From Lineus longissimus (Eukaryota > Nemertea > Pilidiophora > Heteronemertea > Lineidae), in NCBI RefSeq assembly GCF_910592395.1, contig NC_088308.1, positions 9,997,001-10,061,000 of the forward strand: DNA of 64,000 nucleotides, in the 5' to 3' direction. A program made the translations under genes and the position numbers. Shown one piece after another: positions 44,034 through 57,879 of the stretch. The stretch's first letter is position 1. The number at the start of each line of letters is the position of its first letter. Below the pieces are notes generated by a model. That model worked only from the letters and a program-made list of their open reading frames with translations. It was not told the DNA's origin and searched no databases.

Positions 44034-47000
44034 TAAAACGACAACACAACATTATACAAATTCCAGTACAACCGATTGTCTCACACTATAGCCGAAGACG
44101 GTACGGGTAGGATACCTTATAATAGCATCACGCAACATCAGTTGACTTATAAAATTGGGCAATTAACTGACAAAATTGGACAGTATATATTTGAATTGGT
44201 CATTCTATTCGTCAAATTGACCAAGTTATGTTTACAGTTAACCTTTCTGTGACAATATTCCCCGACATTATAATGAGCCATAAAACGTACGACCAATGAA
44301 CGATAGATATATGCACCCGTATGCAACTCGAATTCGTCGAATCCGAGATACGTGCGGGACATGTCTCGGCAGGCGCAGGCAAACAAGGATGCCGGGACGG
44401 CGAGGTGTCGCCAAAACAAGCTGTTTTTCCATTTCGACTACCACTTTAATACATGTAGTCTGGGATCCACTGTCGCTATTACTGCGTCATACTAAAAGGC
44501 ATACCGTGCTTCAAGACGCTGGATCACGATTTTGAACAGTACTGAACACGCCGGTACTCCAGCTCCCACTCGACAGTCCCATGCAGTGCTAGAATTTGCC
44601 CGTTGACTGGCTGAATAACACCGCTAAACAAATGCCTCAACATTTTCCAGGAGACTTTCAAGGCGGCAGCCACCTATGGCAAACTCATGACGCAGATGAT
44701 GGATCGGCCTCCTCCCAGCCAGATAGAGAAAACATTAAAAAAATACTTCGTCATTGATTGAAGAATCTCTATTCTGACTTGATTACTACATGGCGGATGA
44801 ATCTCTTCAACGATGTTTAAAAAGATAAGGAAAATGGCTGCCTCGGGAGTTTGACGCTACAATGTAGCTGTTGATTCCGGATTTACCCATTTTCCATCAT
44901 GTTCATCAACATTAACAATCAGTGCTTTATTCATATTTTGCCTCGGAAGAAAGAAACCGAAATGTTTATGCAATTATTGAATTGGCTACTTTCCCAATTA
45001 CTTGACATTAGAGATCGTCGAGGTCATATCGGGATAGGCCATACCGCGGAAGTGACAGTCGATGATAATGCGGTAACAATTTTGACACCACGGCTATCTT
45101 AAAACTTTAATTGCCCATCGATTACACTACACGTCCTTATTTTGATATCATGTCACATTGCTTTTAAAGTAAATATAACCGACATCGAGAGCAGAAAGAT
45201 TGTGCCAATGCCCTCTCGTTACTCCATATTCACTATCACCAGAAAATCTAGTTCCTCGGTGATTCAAGATCGAAGAGTCATTCAGATAAACAGTCAGGTC
45301 ACGGTAAGTTTCCTCTGATCCCACAGGTCTCTCGGGCAATTAACTGGAAGCCATGATCAAACCCATTTTGATTCAGCTACACTCTGATCGATGAGATGCA
45401 AAACAATAATAGAACGACGAATAATTAGACGAATAATAGTCTCTGCACATTTACAACAATGTAACCTTCAGACGGCAACATTCTATTGTCTGAGGTCTGA
45501 AGTCTTCAGATTGTTCCTTATTGTCACTATATACAGCGTGGCCACCAAAAAACGGACCAGCATATTTCCACCACAGGAGTAATTCCCTGTCGACGAAAAC
45601 TGAGACCAAGGCGACACGATTCGGTTCAGTAGCTTCAAAGCGAATAACTTGTATTCTGACGGAGTGTGGTAACGTACATGGTATATGGTTCTATAGAGGC
45701 AATGACTTTCATTATTCTTTGTTCCCCGGACATTCTATCATGGGACATTTCAAACTTCTACGCGGGACTAGACCTTGCTCCACTTTACTGCTAGTTTGAT
45801 CGATGTTGACCTGTTTTTCGTATGACTTGTGAATGAAAAACTTGGTCTGTGCATTCTTCGAGTCGGGTGACTTTTAATAGGGGCCGAATATGTAATATTT
45901 GTACAGAAACACCAAACACTCCGATTTTGTTTTATACATGTACCTCGACAAGGCCAGCATTTACTGACAAGAAGTTCGACTCCCCTGCTGATGATGACAC
46001 AAAAACATTAAGAAAACACGACACGTTCTTCATAGTGTTTAATATGCCCGTTGCTCTATTCTAATTTACAACAAATCTACATATATACAACAAATATCAG
46101 TTTGTGATTTGGGACATCAGGGACATTATTCTGATCACCCCACTATAAACTTTCCCATCCTGCAAAACTGATGGTTTGCTACAAGTGCGCGACACGCTGC
46201 GAAAGATTGGTACCCAGTTTCTACACGCGACCTCTTAGACCAACAGCTGAATACCGAGGCTTTGCGTAGGACATAAATATCTAGATTATATAAAGCATGA
46301 CACTTCCTATTTCATGGGACTCAAACGCTCTTACCAACATGATCGATGATATCGCAGTGCGGACCACACAGCACGCCCTGCTTTTAAAGTCCTAAAGATA
46401 TGATAAACGTTCCCCCCCCCCCGCCCCCCTCCCCCTACACAATAACACTGGCAGCTATTTTTCTGCCCTAATATTAACCATAATCAGTCAAGTGATTAAC
46501 AATTAATTGTTATTTTTACAGATGAGAACGTCGGGATGTCATGTCACCCTTGAGTAATAAAAGGTCGTAAAAGAGATACGTGTATTTCTTTTCATTCCCC
46601 AAATGAAAATTGAAAAATGTTCTTCAAATTGTCTCAACATGCATATAATGTATTATTTTGACCCAAACATGTACCACATCAGATGATATCATGTTCCGAA
46701 AAAAATGAGTTGCGAATGAAACTACGCTACCTTTCTGACACCTTTTGGGTAGTTTAAGAGTCATAAAACAAAATCCAGAATGTTGGTTACGCCCCTTTGT
46801 TTCTTAAGGGACGTGCAAGGTAGCCTCCCGGTGACGCACCTGTAATAAAGTTTTTAGCCGTTTTCCCTTTGTAATGGTGTAATATGCTAATAACTTTTTC
46901 CGAGGGAGGAACGCTTTCACAGCCAAATAGACCTATCCTAGCCTGTCAAACCATGACATTTTCGTTGTACGTTATGCACGATATGATTTTTTTACAGCAT

Positions 47001-47970
47001 TTAACCTGCGAATCACATTATTCGCCACGACCGCTTTATAAATGGAGCCTCAAAACCACACAAGTAAGCTATTATGGACTGAAAATTCATCATTTTCTTC
47101 ATTTTTTTCACACAGTTATTCAGAACTCAAGAAGAAATATATCTTAAATGGAAATTACCATTCAACTGGTATGGTTAGACCACGCATTGATCTAAAACTG
47201 AACTATTTTCGTTTAATACAGGTGCGTGACCTCTCACAACAGACATTTGCATCGTACCTAAAAATACACTCAATCAAAGTGTGAGAGTGTCAATGGATTT
47301 TTTAGAACTACCCCAAAATCCTGCTACAATGAGAATGACTGAAGGTTTAGGTCCCTTTAATTATTAATTATATACACAAATAAAATGAAATGCAATGTTT
47401 ACAGATCTTTCAGTTATGACAGAAGTTCCTCTAGAGCATGGGTGACCGCATTAACGATGAAATTCTCTCTAGTTTTAGAGTGATTGCCTCTTGCAGTAAC
47501 AAATAAAGTTTACCTTAGGCCATGGTGTAGTACGTTTTTCATCAGTTAATTGTCAGAGATGTTGATATACCATTCAGTCAATGGCAATCTCAGTCTTTTC
47601 ACCAAAAGGGAACCGTTTCTTCAGTATAGGGCCGTTTGGAATAGCTTCAGTTCCCTGAAATATTCATCCTGAATATGATACCAGTACCACGACCTTTGAT
47701 GATACTGCTTACAAGTAGCTATATGACTTCCTCCCCCGCGAAATATAACCTTTATTACAAGCATGGTATCCCCTGGTCTATGGGGCCCTAATGCAACAAA
47801 GTTATCAACAGACAGACTGTGTACATTTAAGGTTTCTCCTCATTCCAAATGTTACAAGAAGGCAGCCAATATTCGCCTCAAGCTGTCCCAAGATTGCAAC
47901 AACAGGATCAAGTGTATTCGTCTCGATTAGAGTTAGTCAAGTTGGTATCAGATCAAATCCAGTCAAATAC

Positions 47971-48265
47971 TTAAGCCTGGTCTACATAACAAACATTTCT
48001 TGGCAAACATCAGCAAAGTTTGTGTTTGGTCGTGTTTGCCACAAAACAGTTTGATATCAATGTGAATGTGTTTCCAAACACCAGCAAACAGTAGCAAACT
48101 TCTTTCGAAATAATTTGACATGTTCATTCTTGAAAACATGTTTGCTGATGTTAAGCAAATCTCGCCAATCCTCCCCAACAGGCGGAGAAGCATACTCTGC
48201 GTTTGATGATGTAGGTCTACTTGCAGATGTTTAGAGGAGTTTGCTAAAGTGAAGGTGAGGCTTAA
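47971..48265. mobile_element. Possible MITE, ~295 bp
   Basis: The ends ttaagcct and agg.cttaa are inverted, and gtctacat pairs with atgtaggtctac near 48210. The interior repeats variants of aaacatgtttgctgatgtt on both strands. The boundary is uncertain. Confidence 0.45.
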
Positions 48266-49474
48266 GGGACCGTCACAAAATACTATAAAGCCATTGAAGC
48301 GAATGTACTTGGGTGAGGGGTTGCCAATTTCAGTGTCCTAACTTAATTTCTTTTCAACAGTGACCTTAGTTTTTATTAGCGCAATATGTACCGCCTACAG
48401 AGCACTGTCAGAGATATAGCAAGAACAGCGTCCTACTTTCACTTGCCTTATCACTTTCTTGACCTACATCTTAGGGTTTTTCTAACCATCTCGTATCTAA
48501 CAAACATATACATGTATAAGGCGAGCTTATACATATATCAGTGAAAGTAATGAAGCAAACATATAACAAAATTTCAGTTCTAAGGAGGGAGGTCTAGTCA
48601 GGGCGGAAGAGTAAACATTTTCGCTTAATTGGCATTAAGATATCTTTGAGACGGTCCCTTCGTTACACCAGAAGACAGAAACTTGCAAGGTAACAGCGGA
48701 AGCTTTTTTTCTTACTGCTGATCTGAAGTCTGGTAAACCAATGATACAGTCAATCGGTCCTGCAAAACATTTGCAACGACTTCGTTTAGTCAGGAAATAA
48801 ACAGAAAATGAAGGTGCGTGCAGGAGAAAAATCTGAGTATATACTATATCGAGAATGGCACGCATGCAATAGGCCTACTAGTAACAAACTCTAGGGTAAA
48901 TTCACGAATAATCAAACAAACGCATGCAATTCAGTCCTTTTGCGGACAGTTGTCGCACTCTGAACAGAAAACCGATACAGCAGTTAATAGCCTACATGAC
49001 AGAAAACCTTCATCCGAAAGCCAACTTTTTACTGCTAGTGTCACAACCAGAACGAATATTCTAGGAGTAGTTCAACTAGTTTATTCTTGCTCCGTATACC
49101 TGGACCAGATTGCTGTGAAAACCCGCACTACACCTCCGACAAATTTCAACTTTAACCAAAAGTCAAAAGCCGTGTTCTTCCTTTCGGTCCTACAGCATAG
49201 TGGCCCAGTCGTGTCTCTCATCTCTAACTACTTCGTCCAATAACCAACCCATCGCACGATGTACATACCGTCCTGAAGCACACACATTGTTCGTTAACGG
49301 TGAGAAGAAACGCAATGAGATCTCTCGGAAACAACCGTGAAGGATGTAGCAAAAGCTGCGTTCCTTTTCCCTTCATCTGTCATCACAAAGTTACCGGTAC
49401 TGGGGCTTGCCCAATCTTTGAAAAAAACATCCGAGGTCAACGGTTAAAAGTCTACTCAGAGCATACAATGTAGT

Positions 49475-49791
49475 CTAGTTTCCCCTAGTCCTTGAAACGA
49501 AATCTCTGTACCGTCTCCATCGGTCCATCTCCATCCGTTCCAGCGTGGCGGCGTAGCAGCATTTGTGGAACTCGGCAGCGCGGCGCTCCACGCACCCTTG
49601 GAAGTGGTACATGATGTCTTTACCATAAGTGGGATTCCTATTATGCCCATGGAACGGCATGCGTCGGTTGTGAGAACGATTTCGGTTCCGAAGGACGATT
49701 CTGGCTGCGTAGAACGATGCCTGGCAGTGGAAGCCTTTATCACCAGATAGAACCCCGAGCATGCAGCAGGACCAGTGTTCCCTTGGCACAT
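49475..49791 (-). CDS. Unknown 191-residue gene, 3' coding exon
   Basis: It starts after acceptor CATTTCAG and completes an Asp codon, then VPREHWSCC and on to the TAG at 49475-49477. A second frame is also open across this exon (to 49456), but only the Cys-rich frame keeps phase with the upstream exon. Confidence 0.75.
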
Positions 49792-51091
49792 CTGAAATGA
49801 TGAAATGGACGATTTCTTTGTAATTTCAGTTTTTGTATAGGGGTATGCTGTCAATGAAATAGAAATGCAGTTATACACAATGCCGTAGAGCCGTTATCGT
49901 GCATGCAACTTTGCTGAAACTTGGAATGTAGTATCTGTATATCTGTCTCTGCAACGGCAACTCGATATTCATATCATTCCGTACGTTTTTACGCAAAAGA
50001 AAGTTTTCAAATTCAATTGCAAATTTCAAAGTTTCAACGCATGGCGTAGACCTCTGATGAGTGTGTGTTAGCCAACGAATTTTCAAACTATATTCATATA
50101 TTCTGGGATTTCTCTGATCAAATACGACGATGACTTATTCGCATCTCCAACGCTCTAGTATTTTTTTCTAAATTCGGGGATTTCTTCAACTTGCCGGATC
50201 AATCTTGGAACTCTTCCAAGTATAAGACAAACGACATCGTATGTTCGACGTTACTTAGCAATTCGTCACCCTGTCAAATCGACTATGAAAACTTGACCCA
50301 AGAACGTCACCTCGGCATTTGTCAAGTTAAATTACCCCTGCTCCCACTAATCATTACAAATAGCCTTCAGGTCAACTGGACTTCGCATAGTATCGTTATG
50401 ACCCATGGGTCATGTTGGTCACCTTTCTTTCCATACTTTCAACTTTATCGCCGGATGAAGCGTGAAGATAGCGATCAAGGGACAAAGTGGTTAATTGATA
50501 ATAGGCCTCGTTATTATATATGCCCTTGGGGTAAGTGGTCAGTGACAGATGACTGAAATGACAGATGACAGTTCACGAATCACGCCATACAAAATCATGG
50601 TCAGGAGAACATAATAGCTTGACACTGAACATATCTGCGTAAGGAATAGTAAGCCTAAGTAAACATGTAAATAAGTACACGTTTCATGCACCTTTTAGTC
50701 AAAACTTTGACATTTCGGACAAGATTTTACCAAGAATTTCAACAAATCACCGTAATTTGCCGCGTTTTCACCGAAAATCTAAAAAAAAGTGTGATCTAGT
50801 TTTAACTAGGACGACTATGCATTCTAACTTACCTCTGAAATACGCCAGTATATTGATACTAGGTGTGGAGACCGCCGATACTGTGTTTGATCGATGCCCA
50901 TCACTGGCCTCGCTGCCGCTTCCCTCAGTTACATCTTCATCGTCGGATGTCGATAGCAAATGGCTCAATCTGCCCACTAATTCGGTGGCGTCATCACCGC
51001 GGTGATGTGTTCGGCTGTGATGGCGGGATTCGGGGATGTGTCTGGCAGGAGTCACAAGGTCTTGATTTTCGAGGTCCTCACTCATACTCAT
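49475..51091 (-). CDS. Unrecognised 191-residue protein, two coding exons, Cys/His-rich C-terminal half
   Basis: Exons 51091-50833 and 49791-49475 join in phase 1 with a GTAAGT donor and a TTTCAG acceptor. The first half is polar and acidic, starting MSMSEDLENQDLVTPARHIP, with His-rich and Ser/Asp-rich runs that suggest disorder. The second half looks folded and compact. It reads NILAYFRDVPREHWSCCMLG, then GDKGFHCQASFYAARIVLRN, a basic RNRNRSHNRR stretch, and MYHFQGCVERRAAEFHKCCY, ending in SRTRGN. Six Cys occur as CC, C, C and CC with His nearby, which could mean metal binding or disulfides. No signal peptide or membrane helix is visible if translation starts at 51091. Exon 2 is open upstream to its acceptor at 51100, so a longer N-terminus is possible. 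A possible poly(A) signal (AATAAA on minus) lies at 49080-49085. Function unknown. Confidence 0.72.
50833..51091 (-). CDS. Unknown 191-residue gene, 5' coding exon
   Basis: The exon itself starts at 51099 after acceptor TTTCCAG. The first ATG is eight bases in, and a second lies two codons later. It carries 86 codons plus one base, ending ILAYFR and G before donor GTAAGT. Confidence 0.7.
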
Positions 51092-51329
51092 CAAGTAGTC
51101 TGGAAAGAAAGAAAACACAGGGATTGTCGTTAAAAATCTAATATAATCAATGATTCCTGTACTAAAAGTTTTTTAAAATGTGGTTATATACATACTCCAT
51201 GTGAGTATTTCTCAATTCTGCCCTTCCTCGTTCTCATCGGGTATATAATTGGTAGGTTTCGCATGACATGCGAAGTACGAGAATGAAGTACGAATGGTGT
51301 GTCATGTCATTAGTTTTTTTTTGGTTTAC

Positions 51330-51440
51330 CTAGCTCGTCCGCTTCCGATTGTTCGGTTTTGTATCATATGGTGTTTCGTATCTTTAAGTTGCCGAGTTTC
51401 GCCTATCTCGGCTGAATAATGTCCCGGCTGTCAATGACGT
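51330..51440 (-). promoter_or_regulatory. Possible non-coding first exon and promoter of the unknown 191-residue gene
   Basis: A donor (GAGCTAG then GTAAAC) at 51330 would splice to the acceptor at 51100. Sequence just upstream has more CpG than its surroundings and includes a CRE-like core (TGACGTTA on plus, near 51436). Any ATG in this exon would be out of frame, so it would be untranslated. The upstream limit is a guess. Confidence 0.25.
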
Positions 51441-52216
51441 TATTGTTTTTTGCCGTGATACATTTCAGGCTTTAGTAGTTTGTAAGAAGAGCTTTTTGGA
51501 AAATCCGAATGTCAGCGCTACGAACTCGGCTTTATCTCCCTTTCAAATACGGCAAAGTATTTTATTATTCATACGAAACATGCGTTAATTGGGTTCTTTG
51601 ATGCAAAATCCGGCTCAAAATTGAAATACACAAATACTGAAACGTATCCTTAATAAGTCTGCTTTGCCTATGATGACGTCGCTTGAACAAAAACCAATCA
51701 GAGGGTCGTAAAAGTGTTTGATTAAAAATACCTGATACATGTCGCAAATACATGTAACAACTCACATGAATATTATTATCAAATATGAACCTATCTAGAC
51801 GTTTTAAGCCCATTCGATATACATGTCTCGTTCAAGCGAGGCTGAGCGCTTTTGGAGTATCTTTAGGACGAGCGCTACTCCTTGTTCGCCTTCTTAGCAA
51901 CTGCGTGCCTTAGATTACACATGAAGACTTCGTTGTGTTGGTAACAAACGCTTTCGTATACCGTTCCTTGTTCCTTATTAGGGCTCAATCCAGCAGCAAA
52001 GGCCAATAATTCTGGATGAACTATTGCTGATAGCGCATGAGTTCCTACTCTTAAAATAGCAGTTCAAGCGTTATTCTTTACACGTTTCTTCTTGTTTATC
52101 AGTGAACGGACGTATTTGGCTTGCAAACATTGTGTAGATCAAGACACTATCATCGAAGCTTCTTAAGATACATAATGTAACTCATCAGAACTGTTAAACG
52201 GTGCGCTATCTCTGAT

Positions 52217-52280
52217 CTGTTGTCAGAAGGTAAAACGTATTCTATCTTAAAATATAAATACATTTACCTTCTGACAACAG
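52217..52280. repeat. Perfect 18-base inverted repeat, 28-base loop
   Basis: Arms ctgttgtcagaaggtaaa (52217-52234) and the exact complement (52263-52280). Probably a MITE end pair or hairpin; no function is visible. Confidence 0.85.
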
Positions 52281-53360
52281 TTACAACTCGAGATCAAAGG
52301 AGCGAAATGTCATATACCAGCTTTTGGCACTTTCAGGGATTGTGTTCTCCTGTCCATAGCAATAAACTAAGAGGGAAAGGCTGTTCTACAACCTTCATGT
52401 TCTTCATTATCATACAATGTAGCATAGAAATGTATGCTGGTTAACTATTATCAGTGAAAAACAGATAACGATCTGACTCAAAGTCGACGATATGACTCGA
52501 TGATATAGATGTACGTCTGCACTCGAATCCACTCCGTCAAAACTTAGACAAAGAACCGAAAAAGGTGATTGTTTTATCTGAATACTTTTTGGCAAAAAAT
52601 GACAAATTTCGGCGTTTTGGCGAAATAACCTACATGTAATCTTTAACGAACGGTTAAAGAAAGAACATTTTATCAAAACCTGATTAACGTCAGGCGCAGT
52701 CTTCATTTAATCATAGTTTTTCCTCACTCGTGCGCTAATAAGCAGGTTAGCTACCCCTATGAACGATGAAGTACGAACAGCGGAGCCGGGTTGTGTTAAT
52801 TGATTTACGGGACACTTGTAAATCATCTTATATACATTTTTTTCTAGGGGAATCGGGCAAATATTTTTAAGACGTCGCTGATAAAGTGGATTCGCATACT
52901 TCGTGCTTCGTCGTTCGTGGCTCTTCGTAAGAGTTGCGAAACCTGTCCCAGGCTGGCGAACGCCGGACACATAAGACCCTTGGCGACTTGGAGTATCAAA
53001 ACATGATGCTGGTCTATCGCAGATGAACTCCCCAGGAAAGCCTATTACCCACTGGTAAACCGTGAGGGGCCGGGGAGAAGCAAGACTAGTATAATAGGTT
53101 TAAATATCGTGTCTAGGACACAAATGCTAACAGCGTCAGCGTCGTTTTCTCTGAGAGTCGAATGCACGACCACAAGATAATTGAGCCCGGCGCTCCACCC
53201 ATAATGTCACTGATCACTGTTTTGTCCTTTAGTAATAAAGATATGAACAATTCCAAATCGAATTACTCAGCCGGCCCGAAGAAAACAAACAACAAGGATA
53301 GGGATGATAAAAGCGTTGTTCGAGTCGGTAAAATAAAAAAAACCAAATAAACAATGGTCT

Positions 53361-53465
53361 TTGAGAATCTCGAAAAGCTCTCATGGCTTTTCATGTCACT
53401 GAAAAACCTCTACGGGTAGGATATTTGTGTTACTTGAGGTTTTTGTGATCAAAAGCTCAACAAAC
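53361..53465. repeat. Hairpin-like relic possibly related to the MITE at 16.9 kb
   Basis: It shares aaaaacctctacggg and inverted aaaagct(c) blocks with 16884-17080. Confidence 0.35.
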
Positions 53466-56439
53466 TTTATTTCCAAGATTGTACAGCATTCTTTCTGGGC
53501 CCGCTATTTGACGTACCTATCTAACCGAAAGGAGAAACGCTTAAGAGAAAACGCGGTAAGCGTTTCTATCCCATGAATGGCAAGCATTTTCCTTCAAATT
53601 CTTTTGGTTAAGGTGTGTGGGGGGAAGAACAACAGGAGTAGAAACAAATCCGTCCTGTAACTATTTTAATGTATTACAAAACAAATACCGAGGGAGATTT
53701 ACCTATCGATTAAGATAGTTTAGTCACAAGCAAGCAAAATTACTCGCACCTGTTGCTGATACCTGTTGTCGAATTCCTGGAACGAATCTCGTTCTCTTTA
53801 AAGGAACAAGAGGAGATTCCAGGGCCAGAAGGTTGCCATACCTGACCCAGGTGTAACGCAGCTTCCAGATGTTACGCTAGTTAGCCTTGCAAGAAATGTA
53901 AGAGATTTCTGATGTTTTCCAGGTTTTAACGATCGAATACCATCGGAATGGCAACTGTGGCGAATATTTGTAATATTTAGCCGAAAATACGTAGAATGTA
54001 GAATATTTTAAGATGAGGACCCTTGCACTTAACGTGAGGTTCCCCTGGAAAGCTGCAAACAGCTCTTGAATGTTTCCCAATATAGATGGATATGCCGAGG
54101 AAAGAAATGTTACCGTCCGGAATGTTGAAAGTGAACAATGAAGTATGAACTCCCTGAAAAACACAATGTAGGGCTGCCAAAATATTGTTTCATCTTGTCA
54201 AAAAGGTTTTTGTTCCCAAGGCTTTCTGTAGGCCTATCCATCTTTTGCCATATTGAAAAAAAAATGGAAAGGAACTTGCGAATTCAACGTGTCTCCTAGC
54301 ATCATGACCAGAAGTGGTCATCGGTACATTGTACATGCAGTTGTTGGGTCCATTTTATCACCACCTCATTAGAGCTGTACGCGGGGTGGTTGACGAAATG
54401 CACCCTCCCCCAGGCTCACTGAAATTTATTTCCCCAGTATGCAAGAATATCGCCTGGATGTGGTATAGAATTGACACCGAACTGAAGGTATTGGATCTCT
54501 TATATCATGGATCGAAATGGTTACGGTTGTCTCACCAAAACTTACGAAGTCAAAACGAGGCTAATGTATAATTCATTTGATAAAAAGTTAAACAGAAGTG
54601 TTTCATAATGTATGAAAAAATCAACATCAGGTGAAATAACAAATGTACGTTACTTTTCAAATGCATGATATATCTGCCTACTTTTACGCTATTTGTGATT
54701 GACAGGTATTGTGATTGACAAGCAAAATCGTCCTTATTTGTAATTGAGCGTGATATTGACGAACAAGCATAGTCAACAGCTTTAAAAGTACGATGTTTAA
54801 TAAGACAATTATCAAGCTTAAACGAAGATAAGACACGCACTGTTATTGAATTAGTTTTTTTCAAACTACTTGCTTCTGTTTACCACGAATTTCACCCCAG
54901 AATTCCAGGGTCGGACACATCAGTGTAACACCTGAGTGTCACTCATTCAGGAGAGATACCGATGCACAACGTCGATAGATAGGCACGAATCAACTTCTGC
55001 TATATTGTATAGTAATGCTTTAGAACCTTGCTAGTTCGGTACTTGTGAGAGGAAAACTTAGTACGAATCAAACCTCCTGAACCCACTCCTCGAAAGCTTT
55101 CTAAAGACTTTTAATTCTACGGGATGGGTGTGAAGCTTGTAAGGTGTAGGGAACAAAGGGCCAGTAACCCCCGAAAGAACAAAACCATGCCATGGAAGAA
55201 TCCATTATCGAAAGAGATGCACAGCAATTAAGCGGAATGGGAATCGGCGAATTGGTAATAGGTGAGTGCGCAATAGGCGAAATGGAAGTAGGCGAGTGAG
55301 GCAGAATGGCAATCCGGGGAGTTGTCGATAGACGAGTTTACAACAGGCCAGGCGAAATCTGTGTGGGGATTCGGACAGTCAGGAAGTCACTGTCCACTAT
55401 GGTTACAACAACTCTACAGCAGACGACAATACAGCAGACGCTACAGCAGACGACAGATTTGAAAACTCCGGCAGATTTATCTATGGCACTCGAAGTGGAT
55501 TTGCTAGTAGACATTTCTCGATGATAACTTAAAGACATCTGTTAGTAGGTTTATATTGATGAAGCTGTCTTGAATAAGTAGAAAAAGCAGTACTTTTATA
55601 GACCAATGCCTAATTCAGGGTACAAAATACGCTTATTTTTCCCATTTCTGCCTAAATTGTGAAGATTATTGCTTGTGCTGTGTTGTGTAGCATATGCACC
55701 ATAGTAGGAAGATATGATAACAAGCACTTTTCGCTGAAAGTGTTCTATAAAGTGTCTTTAAAAACTGAAATGAAAGAAGGCAGACTGTTTGCTATGGTTA
55801 CCTGTGTCACTGTCTTGACTGTACAAGTGCAACCATAGCGGACAGTCATGGCAGAGCATGGACCATAGTGGACATTGACTTGCTGACACTGTTCGAATCC
55901 CCCACACTGGAAATGGGAATACATGTAGTTGAAATGGGAATACACCAATTAGTTACTGGTAATAATCCATTTTCAAGTTGTTCATGTAATTTTACAAAGT
56001 TGACCTCCCGTTTGGCTTCGCAAACATGCATTTCATATGAAACTACCTGTATGCAACTGCTGTACTTTCACTGTATTGAACATGAGAACTAAAATTGTCA
56101 CTGAAAGTACCAAAGCTCCTTTTTTCTTCTGAAATAGAACAACCCTTATAGTTATTGGTTTTTGCATAGTTCCATATTTGATAGCGTACTCTTTTTATGG
56201 CCCACCCGGTTTATAGATGCTGTCAGTACCATTTTCCGAGAACTTTCGATTATGTCTCGGGTTTTAAGTGGGATTCTGTGTGGAAAAAAGAAAACATCAT
56301 CGTTGTGGAGCACGGTTGCGTGTTACTGTTGACGGGTCTGAATCTCAAAAGTGTGGATTCGGACACCAGTCTGGTTCCCACTTTGTCCATCACAGGTCGC
56401 ACTTATATGTATGCGATGTCACAGCCCTTCGAAACCCAG

Positions 56440-56530
56440 AGTGCCTCTCTGTCGTGACAAGATATGTGACAGACGCAGTAAAGCGCTTTGAGACAGACTC
56501 CGGTTAATGGAAAGCACTTAACAATGAGTG
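56440..56530 (+). repeat. SINE/LINE-like 3' tail relic
   Basis: The sequence gtaaagcgctttgaga, then ctccggttaatggaaagc, resembles the 'aaagcgctttgag...ggaaaagcgct' tail found on many animal retroposons. The body upstream was not recognised. Confidence 0.4.
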
Positions 56531-57879
56531 AATGTCAGGGATTGATCACAGCATACACGATAATGACGTGCACTTCCTGTAGCTTATGAACAATTATTGA
56601 AATAAATACCTAACGATTTCGATTACATGATCAACAGCGGAGAATCTTTGTTGAAACGAAACGTGTAAGAATGACACGTACTCGTATAAATCGCACATTA
56701 AACCCCTCATATAGCAAAACTTACTTTCTTTTGGTTTATATTATCACTTCCACGTGGTGTTTATGTTTTCTGTTAAGAATTCCTTAGGATATAATGAGAA
56801 TATACCTTTACTCATTAGCCAATCGGTTTGCAATGGACATTATGTTGTTTCTTACTATTAACTGCAATGATTTCCACATGGTGAAAGTATTTAGGAACTG
56901 CGATGAATGAAGGAAGTGGAATTCCATTCCATCTTGACCTGCAATGTTTTGGTACAATATTCCAAAACACCTTGGTAACAAAACAATGTTTATAAATCAC
57001 TGCCTCATTTTCGTGGTAGCGGGTATGGTTAGGCAACCATACCATACGCACTGCATGTACATTGTATGTTCTAATTGCTTTGACTTCGTTGCGAGAGCTA
57101 AGGTAATATACGATGCAGCCATCAAGATGTAGGATACATCCTAGTCCTAGATTCGTCAATATCGGAGATAACAAGTCAGTTTGATTTGTATTTCTTCGAA
57201 AACTGACTTAAATGGTCCATTAGGCCGTGGTAGCAAAAAAGTCACGTTGTCAATTGTCATGCTTCGCAGGTTACGCTGCACTCAAGTGCATTTCCGAAGT
57301 GCCAGTAACGTGACTATGGACTATACGTGACCTCTATGCAAACTCGCCCTGAAACGACCTGCTGGAAATAATCGAGGCTTGCTAGAAAGGACCTCTTTCA
57401 TATGCCTCATCATTCACCTTAAAAACCACCGTTTTTATGATCTAGGTACTTGTACTACAACTTCTAGGCATGCAATCCAGCAACACGTCGAGCGACGGCA
57501 AGCAAAAAAACAATGACAAGCGTAGGTTGGCAGTGATAGGACCCCTGCTCAACCAGGCACCCAAGGTCATTTGCTTCGGCAGAAAAGAATGTTCCAGGGT
57601 AAACCTTACAAGGTAACACAGGTGTGAAAGCAAGACATGATGTTACTAAAGCTATTCGTGTTATGATTGGTATTTGCTTGATCCAGGGTGAAAGAAAAGC
57701 TAATGATAATTAGACCAGGCTCCCGTCTTTTTCGACGAATAGTAGAAAGCGATAAGGAACGATATAATGCATGTGATTGGCCAAGGATAATGCTTTCTTA
57801 CCTATTTTCTTACTTAAAAGCACCACGACAAGTGATTTCAGCTATAAAGCGCTCATTGGGGGGGGGGGGGGCAAGTATA

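Larger units (their letters stand above)
38974..49474. other. Gene-free, repeat-rich region
   Basis: It holds an inverted-repeat pair with an internal ~55 bp tandem repeat (41467-42210), a degenerate repeat array (42530-42985) and a MITE (42998-43151). A G20 run, a tRNA-like palindromic element (43725-44033) and a weak MITE (47971-48265) follow. Open frames here are short, overlap each other on both strands and show no family features. Confidence 0.55.

Noticed and set aside
48818-49243. 141-codon plus-strand open frame
   Set aside because: It lies antisense to the likely 3' UTR of the unknown minus-strand gene and has no family features.
49456-49878. Alternative 140-codon frame over the 3' exon of the unknown gene
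   Set aside because: It reads through the acceptor and does not keep phase with the upstream exon; the Cys-rich frame does.
50191-50556. 121-codon plus-strand open frame
   Set aside because: It lies inside the intron of the unknown minus-strand gene; irregular composition, no recognised motif.
55306-55524. Gln/Thr-rich 72-codon frame
   Set aside because: It is the translation of a short cagcagacgac-type tandem repeat.
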